A DNA stretch of 8,622 nt from positions 1-8,622 of the forward strand of contig JAFKFF010000366.1 of the NCBI GenBank assembly GCA_017307315.1, read 5' to 3'. The DNA is from Alphaproteobacteria bacterium (lineage in GTDB: Bacteria > Pseudomonadota > Alphaproteobacteria > Micropepsales > Micropepsaceae). Of the stretch, positions 1 to 5,057 are shown piece by piece (positions within the stretch are counted from its first letter, which is position 1; the number at the start of each line of letters is the position of its first letter). Under the pieces are notes generated by a model that was given only the letters and a program-made list of their open reading frames with translations, ran no database searches and was not told where the DNA came from. Made by a program: the position numbers and the translations under genes.

Positions 1-351
1 GGTGCGCAAGTCTGGCAACAGGATTTTCTGCACCTCGATCTTCCGAGGGACCGCTTCGACGGCGTCTTCGCCAATGCCAGCCTGTTTCATATTCCTTCCA
101 GCGAATTGCCGCGGGTGCTGAAGCAGTTTCATGCCGCGCTGAAGCCGCGCGGGGTGCTGTTCAGCTCCAATCCGCGCGGCCAGAATGAAGAGGGCTGGTT
201 CAACGGGCGCTATTGCGTCTATCACGATCTGGCCGCCTGGCGCGCCTTCCTGACCGCGGCGGGCTTCGAAGAGATCCGCCACTACTACCGCCCGGACGGG
301 CTTCCCCGCGAACGCCAGCCCTGGCTCGCCAGCGTCTGGCGCAAAAAATAA
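1..351 (+). CDS. Class I SAM-dependent methyltransferase, C-terminal part (5' end outside window)
   Basis: The reading frame is open from base 1 to a TAA at 349-351, giving 116 residues, and the true start lies upstream. The visible part is the second half of a Rossmann-type methyltransferase domain. An acidic strand end (QQDFLHLDLP) is followed by FDGVFANASLFHIP, the post-motif region that ends the central sheet. Then come a helix (ELPRVLKQFHAALKPRG), the strand GVLFSSNPRG, and a C-terminal AGFEEIRHYYRPDGLP segment ending in QPWLASVW. This order is typical of Methyltransf_11/25-type enzymes that move a methyl group from S-adenosylmethionine to a small molecule. The SAM-binding glycine loop is upstream and not visible, and the substrate cannot be inferred. 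The gene converges on the aminotransferase. Its two last lysine codons (AAAAAA) also provide the U-tract of that gene's terminator on the opposite strand. Confidence 0.85.
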   Translation, partial: GAQVWQQDFLHLDLPRDRFDGVFANASLFHIPSSELPRVLKQFHAALKPRGVLFSSNPRGQNEEGWFNGRYCVYHDLAAWRAFLTAAGFEEIRHYYRPDGLPRERQPWLASVWRKK

Positions 352-377
352 GCCCTTCGTCACCGAAGGGCTTATTT
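346..377. terminator. Bidirectional Rho-independent terminator between convergent genes
   Basis: A perfect inverted repeat has 14-bp arms at 346-359 and 364-377 around the 4-base loop TCAC. The core arms are AAGCCCTTCG and CGAAGGGCTT. Read on the minus strand, the GC-rich stem runs into TTATTTTTT, so it is a strong terminator for the aminotransferase that ends at 400. Read on the plus strand it is followed by TTATTT, so it can also stop the methyltransferase transcript, whose stop codon lies inside the left arm. Confidence 0.9.
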
Positions 378-399
378 GCGTGTTTTCCGGTGCGGCTCT

Positions 400-1566
400 T
401 TAAGCCGACACCACCTTGTTGAAGGCGGCGAAGAAGCCTTCCATGTCCTCCTTCGAGCCGATCGAGATACGCGACACGGTCGGCCAGGTGGGGAAGACGC
501 GGGCGATCTGAACGCCCTGGTTGCGGAACGCTTCCTGCATCTCCTTGGACGATTTGGTCTTCCAGTCGATCATCAGCATGTTGGCCTCGCTGGGACCGAT
601 CAGCTTCAAGCCGCGCTTGGTGAGAAAATCCACCGTCATGGCGCGGTTTTCCATCAGGGTCTTGCGCCGCGCCGCGATCGAGGCGGTGTCGGTGATGCTG
701 GCCACCGCGCAGGCCGCCGACGGGATCGGCAGCTGGTTCGACAGGCTGCCGCCGTCATGGAGCCTCAACTTCGCCAGAAGTTCCGGGCGGCCCATCGTGT
801 AGCCGATCCGCATCCCGGCCATGCCGAAGATCTTGGAGAAGGTGCGCATGACCAGCACATCCTTGCCCTCAGCCGCCAGATGCGAAAGCGTGTTGTTGGG
901 ATAATCACGGGTCCAATGGATATAGGCCTCGTCGATCACCACGATGGAGCCTTGGGGCTTGTTGTTCACCAGCCATTCGATCTCCGAATTCGCCGTCATC
1001 GTGCCGGTGGGATTGTTGGGATTGCAGACATAGATCACGCCGGCATTGCCGTCCGTGGTGGACATGGCGCGCAGGTCGTGACTGTAGTCCGCCTTCAGCG
1101 GCACATTCTTGATCGGCACGTTGAGGAATTTGGCGGCGCGCCCCGACGTCTCGTAGGTGGGATCGGCCTGCACCAGGCTCCTGGCCGGCGAGCAGAACGC
1201 CACCACCGAACGGGCCAGGGCTTCGTTCGAGCCCGGCCAGGTCATGATGTGATCTTCCGGCACTTTCTCGATCGCGGCGATCGCCCGGACCAGTTGGCCA
1301 TGCTCGTCATTGGGCGAATAGCGGTTGGAGACCGCGATGGCGGCGGCGGCGGCCCTCGCGCCTCCCGCCATGGGACCGGTCCAGCATTCATTCTGGCCGA
1401 TGCGGACCTTGGCGGCTTGCCGGCCCTGCGCGAAAGCCATTTCCGGACTTAAGGTCAGCGCGGTCGCGCCGCCGCCGAATATCATGGCGGCCCGCATCAT
1501 CTGGCGGCGGGAATAGCCGCGGCTGAGCAGGTCGTCCTTCACCTCTTCTCGAATGCGATGAATCAT
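400..1566 (-). CDS. Tat-signal PLP-dependent aminotransferase, histidinol-phosphate aminotransferase-like
   Basis: This is a 388-residue fold-type I, class I/II aminotransferase. Visible motifs are PGSNEA (111-116, cofactor phosphate loop), NPNNPTG (182-188), DEAY (212-215, Asp pairing with the pyridine nitrogen), SKIFGMAGMRIGY (244-256, with Lys245 as the Schiff-base lysine) and VSRISIG (364-370, with Arg366 as the likely substrate-carboxylate arginine). These match HisC-type enzymes, which exchange an amino group between an amino acid or histidinol phosphate and 2-oxoglutarate. Unusually for this family, the N-terminus looks like a twin-arginine signal: SRRQMMR at 19-25, a hydrophobic stretch at about 26-40, and an AFA cleavage site near residue 46. 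I chose the ATG at 1566 because GGGAGA lies just upstream. An in-frame ATG at 1680 would add 38 unconvincing residues. No histidine-pathway genes are adjacent, so the true substrate is unknown and the product is probably periplasmic. Confidence 0.88.
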   Translation of the reverse strand: MIHRIREEVKDDLLSRGYSRRQMMRAAMIFGGGATALTLSPEMAFAQGRQAAKVRIGQNECWTGPMAGGARAAAAAIAVSNRYSPNDEHGQLVRAIAAIEKVPEDHIMTWPGSNEALARSVVAFCSPARSLVQADPTYETSGRAAKFLNVPIKNVPLKADYSHDLRAMSTTDGNAGVIYVCNPNNPTGTMTANSEIEWLVNNKPQGSIVVIDEAYIHWTRDYPNNTLSHLAAEGKDVLVMRTFSKIFGMAGMRIGYTMGRPELLAKLRLHDGGSLSNQLPIPSAACAVASITDTASIAARRKTLMENRAMTVDFLTKRGLKLIGPSEANMLMIDWKTKSSKEMQEAFRNQGVQIARVFPTWPTVSRISIGSKEDMEGFFAAFNKVVSA

Positions 1567-1642
1567 TCTCGTTCTCCCTTGGAGTTGTTGCTCAAACGCG
1601 CACGCTGAAAGCAAAACAGGGAAGCGGCACCTTGTACCGGCA

Positions 1643-1669
1643 AATGCCCTGCTCCCCCGAGCGGGCATT
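1643..1669 (-). other. Stem-loop in the 5' leader of the aminotransferase gene
   Basis: Outer arms AATGCCC (1643-1649) and GGGCATT (1663-1669) pair perfectly. Inner arms GCTC (1651-1654) and GAGC (1659-1662) pair around CCCC, leaving only T1650 bulged. The result is a compact 11-bp stem about 77-103 bases upstream of the aminotransferase start. No U-tract follows on either strand, so it is not an intrinsic terminator. It could be an mRNA-stabilising 5' hairpin, an operator, or chance. The structure is directly visible, but its role is inferred. Confidence 0.4.
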
Positions 1670-1682
1670 GTCTGCAGCAAAG

Positions 1683-1709
1683 GCTATAAGGGCGCTCCAC
1701 CCGGTTCAA
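1683..1709 (-). promoter_or_regulatory. Weak candidate promoter for the aminotransferase
   Basis: On the minus strand, TTGAAC (plus 1704-1709) and TATAGC (plus 1683-1688) resemble -35 and -10 boxes, with a short 15-bp spacer. Transcription would begin near 1676, just before the stem-loop, leaving a leader of roughly 110 bases. The spacing is suboptimal, so this is tentative. Confidence 0.25.
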
Positions 1710-1890
1710 GGTTGACGGAGCGGCAGGCGACGGGAACCCGCCACCGAATTTGTCGCAAAAACACTCGAGTTTCCGGCCTAGCCTCGGCGGCGCGCCGCGC
1801 CGGTAGGGTTAACCTCCGAACCTGTTGGACAAGCGCGGTCAGAGGCGCTGATTTCGCGTTGTCGGGAATCTTTTTTCAGGCTTGAAGTCC

Positions 1891-2070
1891 ATGTACCGCA
1901 AATTCCTCATCCTTCTCGCGCTGGCGCTGGTCGCCGCCCTGCCGGTGTGGGAATACAACAGCTCTTGGTCCTTCGGACCTTTCATCGCCGTGCTCTTTCT
2001 TCTGACCGTGAATTTGGTCAACTTCCTGCTCGACGATCCCTTGATCGCAAGCAAGCCGCGCGAGCGCTAA
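1891..2070 (+). CDS. Small two-helix membrane protein, DUF3309-like
   Basis: A 59-residue protein with two hydrophobic segments, at about residues 5-20 (FLILLALALVAALPVW) and 31-48 (FGPFIAVLFLLTVNLVNFLL). They are joined by a short EYNSSWSFGP turn, and the tail is charged (KPRER). The ALPxW...SWxxGP pattern resembles the small DUF3309 proteins found in many proteobacteria, whose function is not known to me; the assignment is from pattern memory. Codon use is strongly GC3-biased like its neighbours, which supports a real gene. I chose the ATG at 1891, with CAGG about 10 bases upstream as a weak ribosome site. A TTG at 1882 would add three residues but has no usable spacing. Its stop is 3 bp from the stop of the convergent tetR gene. 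Confidence 0.6.
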   Translation: MYRKFLILLALALVAALPVWEYNSSWSFGPFIAVLFLLTVNLVNFLLDDPLIASKPRER

Positions 2071-2073
2071 GAT

Positions 2074-2718
2074 TCAATTCCGGCGCGACATGTAGAGCGC
2101 CAGAAGATCGCCGAACCAATTCTCGAAGCGTTCGCGCTGGGCCGTTTCCGCGGCCGCGTCCATCGCGCGGCGCAATCTGGGCCCCAGCAGCGCGTCGCCG
2201 AACGCGGCGATGGTGGTCAGGTGCACCACCCGGCGCGTATCGGCGATGTCGAGTTGCGCATCCGGTCCGGCAATGCGCTGGCGCACGCCATGCAGCGCCT
2301 CCACCAATTCGTCGAAGGTGGGCAGCCCGCCTTCGGACATCGGAACGACGCTGCCGCCCTGACTTTGCAACAGCCAGATCATGCGCTGCGCCAGGCCATC
2401 GCGATAAGCCGCGAAGGTGGCGCCGACCGCGGCGGGACCGGTGGCGGGGGTCGTGTCCATCACCCTGAGCAAGGTTGCTTTCAATTCGTGGACGGTCTTC
2501 AGGCTGACGGCCCGGATCAAGCCTTCCCGGCTGCCGAAATGGTGCAGCACCGTGGGATGGGACACACCCGCCGCCTTGGCCACGGCTTCCAGCCGGAGCC
2601 CGGCCGGCCCGCTGCGTGCCATGTCGGCTTCGGCCGCTTCCAGGATCAGGCGGCGGGCCTCCGCCGGCGTTCGCCTTATCCGTCTGTTGTTGTTCGGAAT
2701 TTTCTCCCCACCCGCCAT
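2074..2718 (-). CDS. TetR/AcrR-family transcriptional regulator
   Basis: A 214-residue protein with the TetR layout. A basic N-terminal tail leads into a three-helix DNA-binding domain (about 16-65), with the helix-turn-helix at LEAVAKAAGVSHPTVLHHFGS (43-63). The rest is a variable helical ligand-binding and dimerisation domain. The recognition helix (SHPTVLHHFGSREGL) is a good family match. Members usually repress a neighbouring divergent gene until a small hydrophobic ligand binds. Here the divergent neighbour is the COQ4-family gene, and a 17-bp palindrome lies between them, so repression of both directions is likely. The ATG at 2718 is the only reasonable start because the next methionine would remove part of the DNA-binding domain. 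Its ribosome site is weak (GTGAG about 8 bases upstream). The ligand is not predictable. Confidence 0.92.
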   Translation of the reverse strand: MAGGEKIPNNNRRIRRTPAEARRLILEAAEADMARSGPAGLRLEAVAKAAGVSHPTVLHHFGSREGLIRAVSLKTVHELKATLLRVMDTTPATGPAAVGATFAAYRDGLAQRMIWLLQSQGGSVVPMSEGGLPTFDELVEALHGVRQRIAGPDAQLDIADTRRVVHLTTIAAFGDALLGPRLRRAMDAAAETAQRERFENWFGDLLALYMSRRN

Positions 2719-2731
2719 TTCAAACTCACTA

Positions 2732-2760
2732 TTGACAATTCTGTAGGTAAAATACAGGAT
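2732..2760 (+). promoter_or_regulatory. Candidate sigma70-type promoter for the COQ4-yciB run
   Basis: A perfect -35 TTGACA (2732-2737) is followed after 17 bp by CAGGAT (2755-2760), a weak -10 that keeps the key A at position 2 and T at position 6. Transcription would begin near 2767, giving a leader of about 20 bases with AAGGA (2775-2779) as ribosome site 7 bases before the ATG at 2787. The local AT-richness of this short gap supports promoter function. Confidence 0.5.
2741..2757. promoter_or_regulatory. Likely TetR-family operator (palindrome)
   Basis: CTGTAGGTAAAATACAG is a 17-bp palindrome with perfect 5-bp outer arms (CTGTA and TACAG) and a matching TAA centre, symmetric about base 2749. 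It sits between the -35 and -10 candidates of the rightward promoter and covers the -10 of the leftward one. That is the classic position for a TetR-family operator acting on both genes. The palindrome and its placement are directly visible; that this regulator binds it is inferred. Confidence 0.55.
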
Positions 2761-2776
2761 ACGCCCGTTCGATCAA
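2749..2776 (-). promoter_or_regulatory. Candidate promoter for tetR
   Basis: On the minus strand, TTGATC (plus 2771-2776) and TATTTT (plus 2749-2754) are separated by 16 bp and face the regulator gene. The -10 box lies inside the palindrome at 2741-2757, which would allow autorepression. Confidence 0.45.
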
Positions 2777-2786
2777 GGATCGTTCC

Positions 2787-3476
2787 ATGACCGCCCAAAC
2801 CGCAATCGACACTCGGCTCCGCCCGCTGGAAGCCGTCAAGGCCGTCCGGCGCCTGATGGCAAACCCGGACGCGACCGAAGAGGTTTTTGTGATCCTGCGC
2901 GCCATGCGCGGCCGCTCCGGCATCACCCATTTCAACCGCTTCCGGCAAAGCGCGATGGGTGCCCGCATCCTGGCCGAACGGCGCAACCTGTTCGCCACCC
3001 TTTCGGATAGCGCCGCTCTCGCCGCACTGCCGGAAGGCAGCCTCGGCCGCGCATATCACCGCTTCATGGCCGCGGAAAACCTGTCGCCCGAAGGACTGGT
3101 GGCGCCGTCCCAGGCCACGCGCAACGAACCCGTGCCGGCAGAGGTGGCTCTTTTTCGGGACCGCATGCGGGACATGCACGACCTGACTCATGCCCTCACC
3201 GGCTATGGCCGCGATCCTTTGGGCGAATTGTGCCTTCTGGCCTTCCTGTATTCCCACACCGGCAATCTGGGCATGGCGCTGATCGTGTTGATGGGCTTTG
3301 CGCGGCTGGAAAACGGCGCCCAGCGCAAGGCGGTGATCGAGGCCTGGCGGCATGGCCGCAAGGCGGTCTGGTTCACCGACATGGATTGGGAAGCGATGCT
3401 GCCGCAGTCCCTTGACGCGCTGCGCCGGCGTTTCCATGTGAGGCGGCCGGACGCCTATCACGGAGCGATGTCGTGA
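2787..3476 (+). CDS. COQ4-family ubiquinone biosynthesis protein
   Basis: A 229-residue protein carrying the COQ4 signature HDxxH-x11-E without change: His131, Asp132, His135 and Glu147 in [17 protein letters not shown]. This is the metal-binding site of the family. Eukaryotic COQ4 binds to the CoQ-synthesising complex and has been linked to oxidative removal of the ring C1 carboxyl group. Bacterial homologues are less studied. The N-terminal third ([22 protein letters not shown], then [11 protein letters not shown]) and a hydrophobic helix after the motif ([24 protein letters not shown]) fit the all-helical COQ4 fold that sits on membranes and binds isoprenoid lipids. The start is supported by AAGGA 7 bases upstream. 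It is divergent from tetR and its stop overlaps the yciB start by 4 bp. Whether it works in housekeeping ubiquinone synthesis or is a specialised paralogue cannot be told here. Confidence 0.85.
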   Translation: MTAQTAIDTRLRPLEAVKAVRRLMANPDATEEVFVILRAMRGRSGITHFNRFRQSAMGARILAERRNLFATLSDSAALAALPEGSLGRAYHRFMAAENLSPEGLVAPSQATRNEPVPAEVALFRDRMRDMHDLTHALTGYGRDPLGELCLLAFLYSHTGNLGMALIVLMGFARLENGAQRKAVIEAWRHGRKAVWFTDMDWEAMLPQSLDALRRRFHVRRPDAYHGAMS

Positions 3477-4039
3477 GATCGTTTCTGCCCACCGCCCGCA
3501 TGCTGCTGATGGATCTGGCTTCCACCATCCTGTTCTTCGGCGTGTATGCGATCACCGGCGATATCGTCCTCGCCGTGATCCTGGGCGTGGCGGTGGCCAT
3601 GGCCCAGATCGGCTGGCAGCTTCTTCGCAAAAAAGCCGTGGACGCCTTGCAATGGATCAGCCTGGTGGTGGTGATCGCGTCCGGCAGCGCCACCCTGATC
3701 ACCAGCAATCCCGTTTTTGTGATGCTCAAGCCCAGCCTGATCTATCTGGCGGTGGGCGCGGCGATGCTCAAGCGCGGCTGGATGAACCGTTATCTGCCCG
3801 CCCGCGCGCTGGAAATCGTGCCGGACCTGGCGATCGGATTCGGCTATGTCTGGGCGGGCCTGATGTTCTTTTCCGCCGCGCTGAACCTGGTCCTGGCCTT
3901 TACTCTCAGCGTGACCGCCTGGGGCACGGCGATGACCATCTGGGGCATCGCCAGCAAGACGATCCTGTCTTTCGCCTCCTATGGCACGATGAAAGCAATC
4001 GGCCGGCGCCGCTATCTGTCCCAGACCCAAGCCGCCTGA
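3473..4039 (+). CDS. yciB: YciB-family inner-membrane septation protein
   Basis: A 188-residue integral membrane protein with about five hydrophobic segments (residues near 12-28, 30-48, 60-76, 85-98 and 120-150). The [14 protein letters not shown] stretch (79-92) is the hallmark of the YciB/IspA (intracellular septation protein A) family. In enterobacteria YciB is an inner-membrane protein that interacts with cell-elongation and division proteins and affects envelope integrity. The length matches the family (about 180-200). The start is a GTG at 3473 inside the end of the COQ4-family gene (4-bp GTGA overlap), with GGAG at 3462-3465 as ribosome site, indicating translational coupling. It replaces the usual lone or BolA-linked context of yciB with a COQ4 partner under a TetR regulator. 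It could be a second, divergent YciB-like paralogue instead of the main copy. Confidence 0.82.
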   Translation: MRSFLPTARMLLMDLASTILFFGVYAITGDIVLAVILGVAVAMAQIGWQLLRKKAVDALQWISLVVVIASGSATLITSNPVFVMLKPSLIYLAVGAAMLKRGWMNRYLPARALEIVPDLAIGFGYVWAGLMFFSAALNLVLAFTLSVTAWGTAMTIWGIASKTILSFASYGTMKAIGRRRYLSQTQAA

Positions 4040-4045
4040 CTGGAC

Positions 4046-4079
4046 GATGCGCCGGCCTCTCGCGCATCATGGGATTTTT
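4046..4079 (+). terminator. Weak terminator-like hairpin between yciB and the oxidoreductase
   Basis: Arms GATGCGC (4046-4052) and GCGCATC (4062-4068) form a perfect 7-bp stem with a 9-base loop, and a run of five T follows at 4075-4079. The six bases between stem and T-run make it a poor intrinsic terminator. It may partly reduce transcription into the next gene, protect the yciB 3' end, or be chance. Confidence 0.35.
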
Positions 4080-4093
4080 GCGAGGCGGTGTTC

Positions 4094-5054
4094 GTGCTTT
4101 CGGTTCCCCTGTCGGTTCTCGATCTTTCTCCCATCATCCAGGGCGGCGACGCGTCGCTGGCCTTGAAGAACAGCCTGGATCTGGCGCGCCACGCCGAGGC
4201 CTGGGGCTTTCGCCGCTATTGGGTGGCGGAGCATCACAACATGCCCGGCATCGCCAGCGCCGCCACCGGCGTGGTGATCGCCCATATCGCGGGCGGCACC
4301 AGGACCATCCGCGTCGGCGCGGGCGGCATCATGCTGCCCAACCACGCGCCGCTGGTGATCGCCGAGCAGTTCGGCACATTGGAGGCGCTTTTTCCCGGCC
4401 GCATCGACCTGGGCGTGGGCCGAGCGCCCGGCACCGACCAGCGCACCGCGCTGGCGCTGCGCCGGACCTTGAACGGCGACATCGAGAATTTCCCCCAGGA
4501 TGTGCTGGAGCTGATCGCCTATCTGGGCGATCCCCGCCCCGGCCAGCCCGTGCGCGCGGTTCCCGGCCAGGGCAGCAAGGTGCCGGTGTGGATGCTGGGC
4601 TCCAGCCTTTACGGGGCGCAACTCGCAGCCGCCCTGGGGCTGCCTTACGCCTTCGCGTCCCATTTCGCGCCCGAGCAATTGACCCAGGCGCTGGAGATCT
4701 ACCGCGCCCAGTTCCGCCCTTCGCCTTTCCTCGACAGGCCGCATGTGATGCTGGGCGTGAATGTGGTGGCGGCCAACACCGACGCGGAAGCCAAATTCCT
4801 CTTCACATCCTTGCAGCAGGCGTTCGTGAATCTGCGCACCGGCAATCCTGGTCCGCTGTTACTTCACCGACCCGCGCATCGCGGCGATGCTGAAGAGCGT
4901 CCTGTCCCTGGCCCAGGTGGGATCGCCCGAAACCGTGAAGGCCGGGCTGGAAACCTTCATCGCCCAACACAAGCCCGACGAACTGATGGTCACCGGCCAG
5001 ATCTACGACCACGCCGCCCGGCTCAGGTCTTACGAGATTATGAGCAAGCTGTAA
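4094..5054 (+). pseudogene. LLM-class flavin-dependent oxidoreductase (YhbW-like), frameshifted
   Basis: A luciferase-like monooxygenase-family protein. The first frame gives 255 family-typical residues: [21 protein letters not shown] (43-55), [23 protein letters not shown] (74-96), [16 protein letters not shown] (101-116) and a helix ending [10 protein letters not shown]. From base 4860 the conserved C-terminus continues in the next frame ([14 protein letters not shown], then [13 protein letters not shown] and the tail [20 protein letters not shown]), ending at TAA 5052-5054. The two parts sum to 319 residues, roughly 12-16 short of the usual size. The PPPV-type segment that normally follows GPL is missing, so a small out-of-frame deletion near 4859 is likely. 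As written, translation would run in the wrong frame to 5146 and lose the C-terminus. GTG 4094 is preferred (GAGG 8 bases upstream) over GTG 4088. Such enzymes use reduced FMN and oxygen. The substrate is unknown. Confidence 0.8.
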
Positions 5055-5057
5055 GGA

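Larger units (their letters stand above)
1567..1890. other. Intergenic region between divergent aminotransferase and small membrane protein genes
   Basis: About 320 bases without a convincing gene. It contains a stem-loop at 1643-1669, a weak minus-strand promoter candidate at 1683-1709, the 8-bp palindrome ACTCGAGT at 1763-1770 and the 12-bp GC palindrome GCGGCGCGCCGC at 1787-1798. For the rightward gene only a poor promoter candidate is seen (TTGGAC at 1825-1830 with CTGATT at 1848-1853). No RNA gene or riboswitch family is recognisable. Confidence 0.6.

Noticed and set aside
376..1452. Long plus-strand open frame of about 358 codons
   Set aside because: It is antisense to the aminotransferase, has a low-complexity His/Arg/Gly-rich translation typical of reversed GC-rich genes, and matches no family.
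1567..1680. N-terminal extension of the aminotransferase to an ATG at 1680
   Set aside because: The extra 38 residues resemble no signal or domain and would place the Tat motif too far inside, while the ATG at 1566 has a good ribosome site.
1787..1798. GCGGCGCGCCGC palindrome as an operator
   Set aside because: In DNA this GC-rich such palindromes arise by chance, and it is not placed at a convincing promoter.
2770..2782. CGATC-AAG-GATCG inverted repeat over the COQ4 ribosome site as a riboregulator
   Set aside because: The 5-bp stem with a 3-base loop is too short to argue for regulation without conservation data.
3652..4893. Plus-strand open frame of about 413 codons in another frame
   Set aside because: It overlaps yciB and the oxidoreductase, both of which have clear family motifs. 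Its translation is Arg/Gly/Pro-rich with no recognisable domain.
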